From Oxyruncus cristatus (Eukaryota > Chordata > Aves > Passeriformes > Cotingidae), in the NCBI GenBank assembly GCA_013399855.1, contig VXAY01006688.1:1368615-1432614 (forward strand): DNA of 64,000 bases, written 5' to 3'. The translations under genes and the position numbers were made by a program. This document shows positions 1 through 11,327 of this stretch, one piece after another; position 1 is the stretch's first letter; every line of letters begins with the position of its first letter. The notes beneath the pieces were generated by a model. That model did not search any database. It saw nothing but the letters and a program-made list of their open reading frames with translations, and had not been told where the DNA came from.

Positions 1-1203
1 TAGCTTCAATTCCACAGAAAAAAAAAAGAGGACTAAAATACAGAGGTGAGCTGTTTTTTTTTTTCCCAATAAATTAGGTGGATTGCACAAAGTGACAGTA
101 TTTTCAGTTTAAGATATAGATGTTGACAAAATTGTAACTTTTTACATAATGGAGTCTTTAGTGGGAAATGTGATATAAAGTCACAGAAAGCACAGTCAGA
201 GGCGATGGCTTGCTATGCTAGTTGCTATTCAGGTCGATAGGGTCAGTTCTGTTTTCATTGGATTGTTTATGACCTATAGAGACAGAAAAAAGAAAATCAA
301 AAAAAAGGTTGAAATTCAAAGAACGAAACCGTACTCTTAATGCAAATGATATCTCTGTTCTTTCCTTTTTTTATTCCCGACCACGCTCTGAGCCTTACTA
401 TAAAGCCTGACAGAATAATATCCGTGTTCTGATAAACTGGTACACAGGGAGTAAAAGAGTGCCTTGGTTCCTAAAATCGTATCCCCAAACTGCAGAAAAT
501 TATGCACAAAAAAAAAAACAAAACTGTTCAGAAAGTTGTTTAAGAACCTCTTTGCGTGGCCTGAAAGAAGATACGGAAATTGTTGTGAAAGAGGCAGACA
601 AGTGACTGGCATCATTTGCTGCATAGAGGGAACATGGAGACAGGATAAGTGACAAGAATAACAGCACCAACTGACAGAAATGTACCTTTCTCATGAGCAA
701 TTCAAAACCTACTCAAGGATATTATTCTGCTGCACATCAACACAGAACCTGAGCTGAACTGGAGATGCTGAAGGGATTTCAGAGAGACTTTTTAGGCAAT
801 ATTCCTGACAAGGTTTTTGATTTGTTTTTATTTTAAAATATGGCCATCATAAAAACTAGTCTGTAGTTGATTTGCTTAGCAGTTCACACAGGTTGCTTGA
901 AAGGCTTTGGAGTGAAACAAAGCAATGTGGTTACACAGCTGCACAGGGCCGGAGTGGAGAACTGAGGTGGATGGAGCTGTTCGTGGCACTTTCCTGGAAA
1001 GGCTGCAAGGAAGAGGATTTTCAGCTTTGCACTTTTCCATCCATTTTCTCTTCCAGTTTAAGACATACAGGTGGCAGCACTGTGTCAGATTAAAGGTGCA
1101 TCTGCCTGCTCATCCTGTGTTTGACAGTGGTCAATAGCAGTGATAGAAGAGGATAAGATGCCTGCAGCCATACAACCACCTGGGGTTAAAAAACCTAAAC
1201 AAC
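1..1203. other. unannotated unique-type DNA
   Basis: No recognised repeat or gene. Minus-strand positions 700-500 hold a 66-residue frame whose first 27 residues resemble a secretory signal peptide, but it ends in codons from a poly(A/T) run and I do not accept it as a gene. The segment at about 880-1130 is somewhat less AT-rich and has two overlapping plus-strand frames of about 70 residues without recognisable motifs. Confidence 0.5.
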
Positions 1204-1213
1204 ATAAGTATCT
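1204..1213. repeat. candidate target-site duplication, left copy
   Basis: ATAAGTATCT, identical to 1604-1613 on the other side of the CR1 fragment. CR1 copies often lack clear duplications, so chance or microhomology remains possible. Confidence 0.55.
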
Positions 1214-1603
1214 CTTATGAAGACAGCAAGAGGGTTGGAGTTGTTCATCCTGGAGAAGAGAAGTTTCTGGGGAGACCTTAGAGCACCAGTACCTAAAGGG
1301 GGCTACAAGAAAACTGGAGAGGGTATGTAGTGACAGGATAAGGGGGGATGGCTTTAGAATAAAAGAGGGTAGGTTTAGATCAGGTTTTAGGAAAAAAGAA
1401 TCTTTACTGTGAGAATGGTAAGAGACTGGCTCAGGTTGCCTAGAGAAGTTGTGGATACCTCATCCCTGGAAGTGTTCAGGAACAGGTTTGGATAAGGCTT
1501 TGAGAAACCTGATCTACTGGAAAGTGTCCTTTCCCATCACAGGGGGTTGGAACTGGATGATCTTTAAGGTTTCTTCCAATCCAAACCAGTTTGTGGCTCT
1601 ATG
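1214..1603 (+). mobile_element. CR1 LINE, 5'-truncated 3' end with 10-bp flanking repeats
   Basis: This is the 3' end of a CR1 non-LTR retrotransposon. It begins in the ORF2 C-terminal region (CTTATGAAG, then GTTGTTCATCCTGGAGAAGAG) and runs through the CR1 3' UTR to a terminus like TTCTTCCAATCCAAACC followed by CTATG. The reading frame is broken by stops and indels, so it is a dead copy. The 10 bases ATAAGTATCT occur on both sides (1204-1213 and 1604-1613), exactly 400 bp apart, and are a candidate target-site duplication. The 5' boundary is uncertain by a few bases because CR1 itself reads TCTCTTATGAAG here. Confidence 0.9.
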
Positions 1604-1613
1604 ATAAGTATCT
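1604..1613. repeat. candidate target-site duplication, right copy
   Basis: ATAAGTATCT directly after the CR1 3' terminus, matching 1204-1213 in all ten bases. Confidence 0.55.
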
Positions 1614-3768
1614 TTAATACTCTTTGGTCAATTTTTTTTTATTATCTTATCTACTGTCTTTTGGGACCCTTGTATGTCAGTAGGACCCAGGAGGTCTTGT
1701 GTTTTATTTCCCAAAAATACTCCGTTCCCATCCATTTTTTACCTTTGTTTTGAGCTCTGTGATCTTAATTTCCTGGAGCTGGACATGAATCTGTCAATTC
1801 ATAGGTTGCATTTGTACTTACAAATCTAATAGTGCTATATGGAACACTGAAATGATGAGAATCTAAACTCGCTGATGTCATTGTCATGGCATCATCTATG
1901 AAGAAAGATGGCAGGTGTTTTCCTGCAGAGCTGGGGCAGTGATTTGTGGTCAGATTCAAATACGGTAATCCAGTTTGAACACGGGGGACCAAGTGGTCAT
2001 TATGCTCAGAAACACAGTTAAGGGGAAGGACAAAATTTCTTAGACTTCAGAATTAAAGAAATCAAGGTCTTTGGAGAGACCAACAGATAAAGTCTGAAAA
2101 AATTACACAAGTCCTTTTTGAGTCCAAAATATAAGGTTATAAAGCTGAATACAGGTCCAGAAGCATGAAACAGGTCACTTGAGACAAGCACATGCAACAG
2201 AAAGCTTTCTCTGTTGTTTTCAGTCTCCTAGGTCTATTAATCTTAACTCACTTATATATATCATTATATATTCAATGCTGTCAGTGATCTGAATTAATCA
2301 TTTGGAGATACTGATGGATACTGATTCTAGCCAGAGGACATTACAACAGAAGCTTCTCGCTTTGTCTCTCTGAGCTATAAATGAATCCTTTTCAACAAAG
2401 TTTTAGGGAAGAATCTAATTTTTCAGTCTTGCAGAAGTTAAGTACAGTCAGCAGCAGTGTTTTGAAGGCCTGATTTCTTGGTGGCTTTCTGTCATGTTAC
2501 CTGGGGAACTGGCTGCCTCTGTTGAAAATGAAAAAAATACTTGATTGTTGTTGATATATAATGAGTAGTTAAGCTCACTGAAAATCAAAAGAATAATATA
2601 TTCTTTACACTTTGATCACATACAGATACTGTTTTGAGTAGTGAAATTGAAGAATTTGAGATGTTCTTCCTTGGAAACCATCTCTTTACTATTTTGTGAT
2701 TTTATGGTTTTCTATCCTTTTGTGACTCTGAAACATCCTAATTCTTTTAGCATTGCTCTTCAACGCTTGTGTTTTGTTTTTCTGTACCTTTTTTGTTGGT
2801 GCTGGGAGCACTAAAGGCCTCTTGATAAAGTTATTTTGATGTATTGCTATTGCTATTTTTCAAAAGCATTAACCTTCCTACTAATTTATTGTCTTATACA
2901 CAATGGACTATTCTTTTAGAATGATGACTTTCTCTTTTAAATGCACCCTTTTCTCTTAGAAAAAAACATGGGGAAAAACAAAATATCTTTTCGTGAAATC
3001 ATGGCTTGATTCCTTCCCCGCTCCCCCCCACTTCAAACTGAACTCATACAAGGGGAAGTGTGACAGAAAGCTGTTAATTTGGTTGACAGCATTGCTTAAC
3101 TGCAGAGATTAATCTTCATATATGACTGAATGTTCTTCATCTCCTATTCATCACTGAATGATGTCTAGATGAACTACTCTGGAATAACAACATGCTGAAA
3201 TTTCAGAACATCTCAACAATCTCTAAGAGATGCTGCAAGATGTCAGAAGAAGCTAATTCCCCTCAAAATTGTTTAAAAATAGAGTAATAGTGATATGGCA
3301 TGGTATTTATAGGGAAATCTGAGAGCAAACCACAGGCAACTAGGAAAAAGTCACAGAAGGGCAAGAGCACTGGCAGTTTGCTGCCATGGCACATGCATGA
3401 TTGTCATTAAGAATATTTATTTACAAATTCTGCTGTTTTCATACCAGCTCATTATATTACTTCCTCATTGTGGAGAGATTTATCTGAGATTAAGAATTAT
3501 AACAAGCAATGTTATGAACTAATAAGCACATCTAATTTAGATGTTGTTAGAGCATTAAATGGAATTAGCGACAACACCATTTCATTTCATTTTGGTAAGT
3601 TTATTATCCCCTTCCATGAAATGCGACCATAACTACTTCAGTGGCTGTAAAGGGAGCACACACAATATTTCTTTGTTTCTGTTTTTAGGTCAGCTATTAG
3701 ATAATGTTTATCATTAGGAAGGAGAAGTGGTCTATTAAAGGGAGGCTTTTTCCTTCGGTGACACAGGA
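1614..3768. other. unannotated AT-rich DNA
   Basis: No recognised gene or mobile element. Frames are short and without motifs. The part at about 3430-3620 is rich in homeodomain-like ATTA/TAAT cores and could be a conserved non-coding element, which only a cross-species alignment could show. Confidence 0.5.
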
Positions 3769-3837
3769 ATAAGAATGGTTTGGGTTGGAAGGGACCCTAA
3801 AGTTCATGTAGTTTCAGACTTCTGCCATGGAGGATGG
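3769..3837 (-). mobile_element. CR1 LINE, short 3' fragment
   Basis: A CR1 3' end in reverse orientation: GAATGGTTTGGGTTGGAAGG, then GACCCTAAAGTTCATGTAG and CTGCCATGG, the reverse complement of the usual bird CR1 terminus. Only about 70 bp can be recognised. The copy is heavily 5'-truncated or has decayed beyond that point. Confidence 0.8.
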
Positions 3838-5887
3838 TCTTTTGTGTGTCCATGTGAAAGCACGTGGAGCATGCACCAGGATCTACGTGTTGCAGCAAAT
3901 AATTCCCAGGACTATCCTACTGGCATCTCATGCCAGGGGAGGCAGGGGGAACAAGCCCTTTGTTGTGCAAAATTTACATGCAGTGTGTGATTCAGACTCA
4001 TGATGAATGTGCCCCCCCCCCACCTTCCATGTTTTGAGCAGGTTCTAATCAGGGCCACCGAGAGCTGCAGCATTTATCAGATGGCTTCCCTTCTTCAGGT
4101 CTTCATTCACAAATTCGTTTCTGTGCAATGGTGCCCAAGACAGCACTAATGAGTTTGCTGAAGTGCTGGAAGCAGGATAGCCATGGTTTTGTGGCTCTCT
4201 GCCCGGGTTAATCAGCCCTGTTTCTCAGCAGTGCTAATTAGGCGAAGCTGAGATCTCTGTGGTGGTGAGTATATTCATTCTGATATGCAGTTATTTCGGG
4301 CAGCTCTGTGTGGCATTGCACTGCACTGGTAGACCTACACTCAGCATCGAGGACATTAAGAGGGAAGCCTGTCCAATAGCTCTGTAGGTTTCCAGCTCTC
4401 TCTCCTCCAGGTAAATGCAGTGCAATTTTTTTATCATAAATTTTCTAAGTGATACTCCTTAGAGACAGACCTATTGCTGGACTGAAGTGCTGCTGCCTCC
4501 TGGTCTGAGTAGAAATACTGTCATTGAATCAAATAGGATGAAATCCTGACTCCAAGTGAGCAGTGTGAAGTGGACAAACTTGTCTGAAAAGCTGCAAATC
4601 AAACAGCTATCTAAAAAGTGAGTGTTGGACATTAGCTTGTCACGTGTTATTGGCTTTTGTCAGTAGCCACCAGAGGGACAGTAACTTTGCTGGCAAGGGT
4701 AAGGAGCTTGTTTTGCCATTGTTGTGTAACCAGTACCCCTCTGTGCCTTGCAGCTACAGAAACCATTGCCCAGAGTGTGCAGACATGCCATGCCCAGTGC
4801 CAGGGACTGCTAAACTATGCCCTATGTACTTTGTACCCCTGGGACAGCTTTGCTGGACTCACTAGCATGGGTATGGGAAGCTAGTAGTGCCCTGGGGAGC
4901 CCTTAGGGATGTCAAAGATCTGATTTGCACATAAAAAAATTGGAGTGAAGAAATAAAACCTCAGTGTGCACTGAAGGATAACTGTGGGACAACTCTCACT
5001 TTCAGTTGAACAAGGCTTCTTAGGTGTTTTAGGTTGGGTCCAAATTTCTCTTCAGTAATAACCCATACCCTTTCTCCTCTGTCATGGCCAACACTATAAT
5101 ATTTTTTTAAAGACAAACTCCTTTGTAAAACCTATGCATAGTGAACACCGGATAACAGCATGTGGCACCTCCCACACCATGATGCATGACCGTGGCTTGG
5201 GAGCTGCAAGGGAAGACTCAGCACTTGTCTCCATGATGGGGTGCAACAGTATCTCAGTGGAGATACCGAGCTTTGCCTGGCTCAGTATCTCCACTGCTTG
5301 CCCTGGTAAAGGTTTCTGCTACTTTTCTTCACGGATGATCCAGAGGCTGTGGGGAGGTAGCCTGTGGACCTTATGGATCTGCATCCTGGCAGGTGAGCAG
5401 AGAGAGCAGAAGCGACGGCTCTGCAGGGTGCCAGTTTCTTCCAGATGATGCAGGAATGTCTGTTCCAGTCCTGCATACAAAACTAAGTCTCTGACTCCCA
5501 GGGACTGAGCAATGTAAGTTTGTTCCCCTTTCCATGGCCCTGGTGCTCATGGGCTTTGGTTCATTCCAGTCAGGAAACAATGGTGGACCTCACAACCAGC
5601 TGGATTTTCCCAAGCTTCATTTCTTTGCTGTGCAATTCAAATTTGAAAGCTGCTGCCTAGACATTGTTTGCAGCTAGTGTTTTTCTGTGAACAGTGTAGA
5701 AATGAAATAAGAACTGGAATGAGAACCTATTTCTTCTTATAAAATAAATTCAGTGTGCTCAACATGGTCAAACCATTACACTGCTCGCTTCCTACTTGTT
5801 CCCATGGCAGGATACCTATTGCTGGTATCGATAGCAAAATTAACATGGTGAATAGGACAGAGGAATCTCTGAGGGCACCTGGAATTA
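3838..5887. other. unannotated DNA with a C10 run and one exon-like signal
   Basis: There is a run of 10 C at 4012-4021. The stretch at about 4130-4270 contains CTAATTAG-type homeodomain cores in an otherwise mixed sequence and could be regulatory. At 5335-5392 a short frame resembles a signal-peptide exon ending at a CAG|GTGAGC splice donor (see findings). No gene is called. Confidence 0.45.
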
Positions 5888-6025
5888 TGGAATCATAGAA
5901 TATCCTGCGTTGGAAGGGACACACAAGCATCATCGAAGTCCAGCTCCTGGCGCTGCACAGGACAGCCTTAAGAATCACACCATGTGCCCAGGAGTGTCCA
6001 AAGTCTTCTTGAGCACTGGCAGGCA
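5888..6025 (-). mobile_element. CR1 LINE, 3' fragment (same subfamily as 37.5 and 55 kb)
   Basis: Reverse-oriented CR1 3' end starting at GGAATCATAGAATATCC, followed by TTGGAAGGGACACACAAGC, GTCCAGCTCCTGG and CACCATGTGCCCAGGAGTG. The order and wording match the left part of the 54.9-kb copy, so both belong to one subfamily. Similarity stops near 6025, leaving about 140 bp. A 107-residue plus-strand frame across it is antisense to the element and not a gene. Confidence 0.85.
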
Positions 6026-9000
6026 TCTGGGAGAAGACATGTTTTCAGTTGAGAGTGTACCAGGACATTGCTTCGGTTTAACAAAAGTCAAATTTTGCAA
6101 TGTCCTACTTGTGAAAGCTCACAAGAATGCCAAACAGCAGAATTCTACTAATACTAATTGGATTATTTATGCTGCATTTGACCAAGTAATTGAAATAAAT
6201 TGGAAGGCTGATGATGATTCACTGTTTTGGTGAACCCCCACAGTATAAACAGCCATAACAGGGAATTAGGCTGTTTTGCAAAACCACTTTCTGAAGTTAC
6301 AGTCTTTGATCTGTTCTCCGGTGGTAAATTGGCACTGCACCGATGGTCATAAAATCAATTTGTGGTGACAAAAATTGGGTTACTCTTTTAGTGGAACAAG
6401 AGCATTCTCTGTGGGTGCCATACACATCTTTTTCTCTCTCCAGTGACATTTTTTAAACCTATTGACAGGGATAAAAAGATATTCATACCCAATATTTCCC
6501 CACAAAATGGGACTGTACTATAGTCCCTTCCCATATCTATGGTTCATCTTTTGACCTCCAGCTTCCCACATAAGCCAGTTCACTCCTTTTCTTGCTTGAT
6601 GCCCCAGAGACATCTGCTATGGCTCTGAGGACCACTGGGTGAATCTCTGCTCGCAACCCTGAGTGCCACATACTCCCCAAGTACCTCTATTTTGTGAGCT
6701 GAAGGCTGTGTCTTCCTTACCTGCAGGGGTAGCCACAGAACAGCAAAAGCAAAGGCCATCTCTCCCTGCTTCCAAAGCTGTCATCCCTCAGCACTTGTCG
6801 CTGCTCACCCATGCTGCAGTGTGCGACTAATAGCAGTGGGCTGCTGCTCAGCACTGTGCATCAGGGCAGAGCTGAACTCTCCCCTGCCATGCCTGTGAGC
6901 AGCACAGTGCTAAAGGTGGCCTAAACATTTCCCACGGTATTATCAGTCTATCCTGCAAACCACAGTGAATACAACAGTGCAGGGAAATACACAAAATACA
7001 TGCTGCAACTGTCGGCTTTAGGGATAACCAGATTCAGAGAGGTAGGGAAGAGGTATCAAAACAAACCCTTGGCTCTCGGCTGATGTGATGTATACTGTTG
7101 AAAGTAAAAGTACTGATAATCAGGAAACTATTCTACTGCATCAATATGCTTGACAAGCTAAAAAATAGCTACAAAATTTCATGAATATTTCTGTGTAAAT
7201 TGCATTTAAATTAATGTCAATGCTTCCCCTTCCAGATTACGAATTAGCAACTATTCTTCTGTTAATGTAAATTTAACTTCTTGTTGTTGTTCTTTGCTTT
7301 TGTACCAACTCTATTCCAGTAGAAAATGAAGCGCAAACTTCAGAAGGACGCTTCTCAAAGCGTCCAGATGGCAACAATAATTATTTATTATCTTTATCTA
7401 CCATGATTATGTTGCCCAATCTGTGATATTGTAAATCAGTTTTCAGATGGTCATAGTAGTTGTAGCAAGTTTTGTGAAAAAAATTGCTCATTATATATTT
7501 TGTTCAGAAGGATTGAACCAGAGCACTGCAACTCTTTCAGCATAAGTAAATCAGTGTGGAAGTTTAGATCTAAAAGGGACTCTGAGCGTGGAGCGACCAG
7601 TGTGGTGGGATGCTCAGAATGAGGAATGCACCGTTCGTGTGGAACAGAGTCTAGGTTTCTCTGAAATCCACACTCCCAAAATGTGTTCAATCAAGGGCTG
7701 TACTATTTTCTTTTTACTGAAGACAAATTATAGTGTAAAATGAGAGAAATTTCTTCTTCATGCTAATGCAGAAGCATGACATTCAGTTGCAACAGCACTG
7801 ATATTCTGAAGTGAGGGCTCAGCCCTCATGCAATTTTTGAGATTTGTGTGTTTTTATTACAAGCTTGCATAGGTTTTGCCCTCCAGAGTTTATTTTTCCC
7901 CTTAACCTAATTCTATCCAATCTGTCAGCTTTTCTTAGTAATGTTCTGAGGCCACAATTTTTTTTCTTGCTGAAAATATTATCTCTAAGTGTTCTATATT
8001 TGCAGGGTAATGGTGACATTGAAATGAAGGGAATGACACACTGATTTTCAGCAAGGCTTTAATAAATTGTCTGCTTAGATTTATGATGTGTCACTTGATT
8101 TACAGCACTCCTTTTTTTTTGTGGATGCTGTTATCTGTTAACATTTCTGCAATAGCCCTCTTTTTTTTTTTGACTTCTCAGAGGCTAAAGTAACACATCT
8201 TTACAATCTTATTTTTAAATTTTGATAACTTAATAGTCACAATTTCTGATTCTTAATAAGGATAGAGCTTGTTTTCCAAAATACCATTTTGTCTTGAGCT
8301 CCTGATGCCTTTGTTCTTCATCTTACAGGTACTGTTGAAAAAAATGCTGTTAAATTTTAAAGGTTCCAAAACTTACTCTGACAAATAAATCTGTTTTCTG
8401 GTACTCTCAGAATTGCTCCTCAGTTTGATGTATTTTAGATTTCTCAAGGTCTCCAGGTTTTTTCCCAGAAGATGGTCCGTGGTCAGAGGTGCTAAGTTTC
8501 TATTTTCTGAAGGCATGAAGACTGAATTTTGTTGTTTCCGTAATGAACCCACTATAGTATCTTGATTGGAGGGAGTTCAAGGAATTGTCCCTCACATCCC
8601 ATATGGCAGTGGACTTATGGCAATTAATATGTCTATTTATGGTCCAAAGCATCTTTTCCCATGCTGTAGTACATAAATGCTGTCCAAGTGAGTGCCTCTT
8701 TCTGCCTGTGTGCATTACCAGGGACTGGTCTTGCCACCCATCAAGGGTATATTAATAGATCACATACACCTTCCAGCTGAAGGGAAGAAAAATGGTGATT
8801 CAGATAATTGTTACAAACTCATAGGTGGCTCTTCAGATTCCACAAAGCTCCAGTTTGCATTTTATCCATCACTGGCTAAGACTTGTCACTGGAAAACTTG
8901 TCTTTCTAACTGACAACAGGTGTTACCTACTCAGGTCCACGCTACTCAGGTCCATGCTACTCAGTGAGAAAGGTGTTCCCGTCCCTTGTGGCACCCATGA

Positions 9001-11240
9001 AACTTATGGTTAAGGTTTTAGAGAAAGGCACAAAACCGTTTCAAAGGCTGCTAGGCAGGGGAATGTAATGCTTTGTTCTTTGCCAGTTAATGGGCAATGG
9101 CTTTCAACAATAGAGAAACACAGAAGTACAAGCATGGCAGGAGAGTATTGCAACAGTATTAACAGTGGGGTTACTTGGTTTAAAAACAGATATACAGAAC
9201 TAACTGAAAACCATGTACCTATTTCTATACTGAATCAGCTCCAAGGTCAGGTCTGTTTCAGCTGACAAGCTGCCAGAATGCTCACAGGTACTTGGTATGT
9301 GGCATCAGTCTTTTGGCAAAACCCTCTGGTCAGCTATTGCTTTCGCTGTCCAGGAACAAGCACCGTGGTGGGCTTGCTTCATCCTTTGTGGATGAATCAC
9401 CTCCCTGCCTGTCTTTAATCCCTGCATTCACAGCCCCAAGGTCCTTAGGTTGGTCCAACACCAGGAGTGTGATATGGTAACCAAGAACTTTGGAAATAAT
9501 CCCAAACACGTCCAGTGTTGGTTTTGGCTGTCACAGCCAAGGTTCTGGATAGTCTGTTGGACTTCTCGTGTGACTTGATCTGTATTTTCCTTTTTTTTTT
9601 CTTTTAGTTTGAGGTCCAGTAGGCTATTTTTCTATGTAATCTAAGACTGAAGATATCGTGGTTTGTTTTTTCCCCTCCCCTTCCATTACTATAAGCATAT
9701 TTCCCAGTAATTTAAGAAATTTTCTCCAACCTTGAAAATTGTCCTGACAGGTTTTTACCTCCTACTTCATTAGGTAGCCATGGTTAGGTTTTCTATAGCC
9801 TACACTTGTGTGCATCTATGAGAGACAAGGATGGAAGTGAAAGAGATTATAAGAAATGCCAACGATTCTCCCTGCTCTTGCATGAACACAGATGATTTCT
9901 GCTGTGATGGGGGAGCGTGTCTGTCTTGGGCAGACTTCATATGGAGATCAAAACAAGGATGAACAAGATGCTTCAGACAGCACCGCTGAGGGAAAAGAAG
10001 AATAAATGCTGCCCAAGATAAGAAAAGAAAAGGGAGAAAAATATATTTCCTATCATCTTGAGACTGTTGGCTAAAGGAGCTTACATTTAAGGCCCGGCTT
10101 GTCAAGATATATAGCAACATCTGTTTTTGCAAAGCCTTTGAATATAGACAAAGCAAAAAGCTCCTACCAGTATGACAACCAGACTACATGTACAAAATAA
10201 CAAGGCTTTTTCAGTCCATATGAAGCACATTATCAGTTGCTTTACTGCCAAGAACTATAAAGAAAGATGCAGCGCAGAATTTGCCATTGCAGATGATCGT
10301 TTGTCTAACTTTATTCCTTGAATCTTTTACTGGAATTTTCTTAAGCTCAGATTTAGGAATACAGTGGCTTCTCTTGAAACTTTGGCTGCTGCTTTTATCC
10401 TTCCCAGCTGTCTGCTCTATCTCTGCTACAAGTCTAGGTAGCAGTGAGGGTGATTTTAGAAAGCCATGATGTTAGCTGTGGCCTTTGCATATCTTTTTCA
10501 TTAAGGCTGTCTGTGTGCTGAGTGGGGAGGGGAGGTGAAAATCTCTAAGCCTTCTTAGCTATCCTACAAGATAAAATCATGGAAATAGTCAATGATAAAT
10601 GCTATGTACTGTTTTAAAGATGTTGTGCCTGCCTATTCAATTTACTGCCATTCTTTTCTAATCATCTTTACATTTTAATTTTGTATTTCTAGGTATTTTC
10701 TGAGGCAGAGGAATGTGAGAATTCTATGGTGGAAATAAGACCTGGAAGGAGGATACACCAGATCAGCTCCATTCCTGAATGACCAGGGGTATTCTGTGCT
10801 TTTCCCAGAGTACAAAAGATACACTGAGTTCAAAGGTTTAGCAGCTAGAGCTCAGAACTTTTTTAAGGAAAAGAGAAACATCTCGTGAGAGAAAAAAACC
10901 TTTAGACAGTGCTCTTTCCCCACCCTTCATCTAGAGAAAAGCAACTGAGATGCAGTAATAACACACTGTGACACAGTTGAGAGCCTGTGCACAGTGATCG
11001 GAGGGAAAACACAGGGACCAGGACTGTCTTTTAATTTGGCCATTGCCTGAGGATGACAGGAAGCAGCTGTCAGTCACAAAGTGAAAAGGACAATATTCTA
11101 GTGTGCTTGGGATGGCAAAAGGGGCTCTTTTATTCCTTCAGTGATCTATGAGTAATTTCTGACATAAAACCTCCAAGTCACCTGCAAAGCCAATTTGGGA
11201 GAGATTGGTAACAAACATTTCTTCTAGGAGTTCTGAAGGG
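6026..11240. other. unannotated DNA
   Basis: No recognised gene or mobile element in about 5.2 kb. The longest frame is 118 codons on the minus strand (10156-9800) and has no recognisable domain. A small 15-bp tandem repeat at 8927-8964 is listed separately. Confidence 0.5.
8927..8964. repeat. 15-bp tandem repeat, 2.5 copies
   Basis: The unit CTACTCAGGTCCACG is followed by CTACTCAGGTCCATG and a partial CTACTCAG. One base differs between the two full units, which points to a recent local duplication. Confidence 0.85.
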
Positions 11241-11327
11241 AAAAAAAAAAAAANNNNNNNNNNNNNNNNNNNNNNNNNNNNNNNNNNNNNNNNNNNNNNN
11301 NNNNNNNNNNNNNNNAAAAAAAAAAAA
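11241..11327. other. assembly gap inside a poly(A) tract
   Basis: Thirteen A (11241-11253), then 62 N (11254-11315), then twelve A (11316-11327). The gap has homopolymer A on both sides, so the missing sequence is probably a long A-rich tract that the assembler could not size. Two overlapping frames that pass through the Ns are artefacts. Confidence 0.95.

Noticed and set aside
500..700. Minus frame resembling a secreted prohormone start
   Set aside because: Signal-like beginning but no mature peptide or cleavage motif of a known hormone, and its end is poly(T)-encoded.
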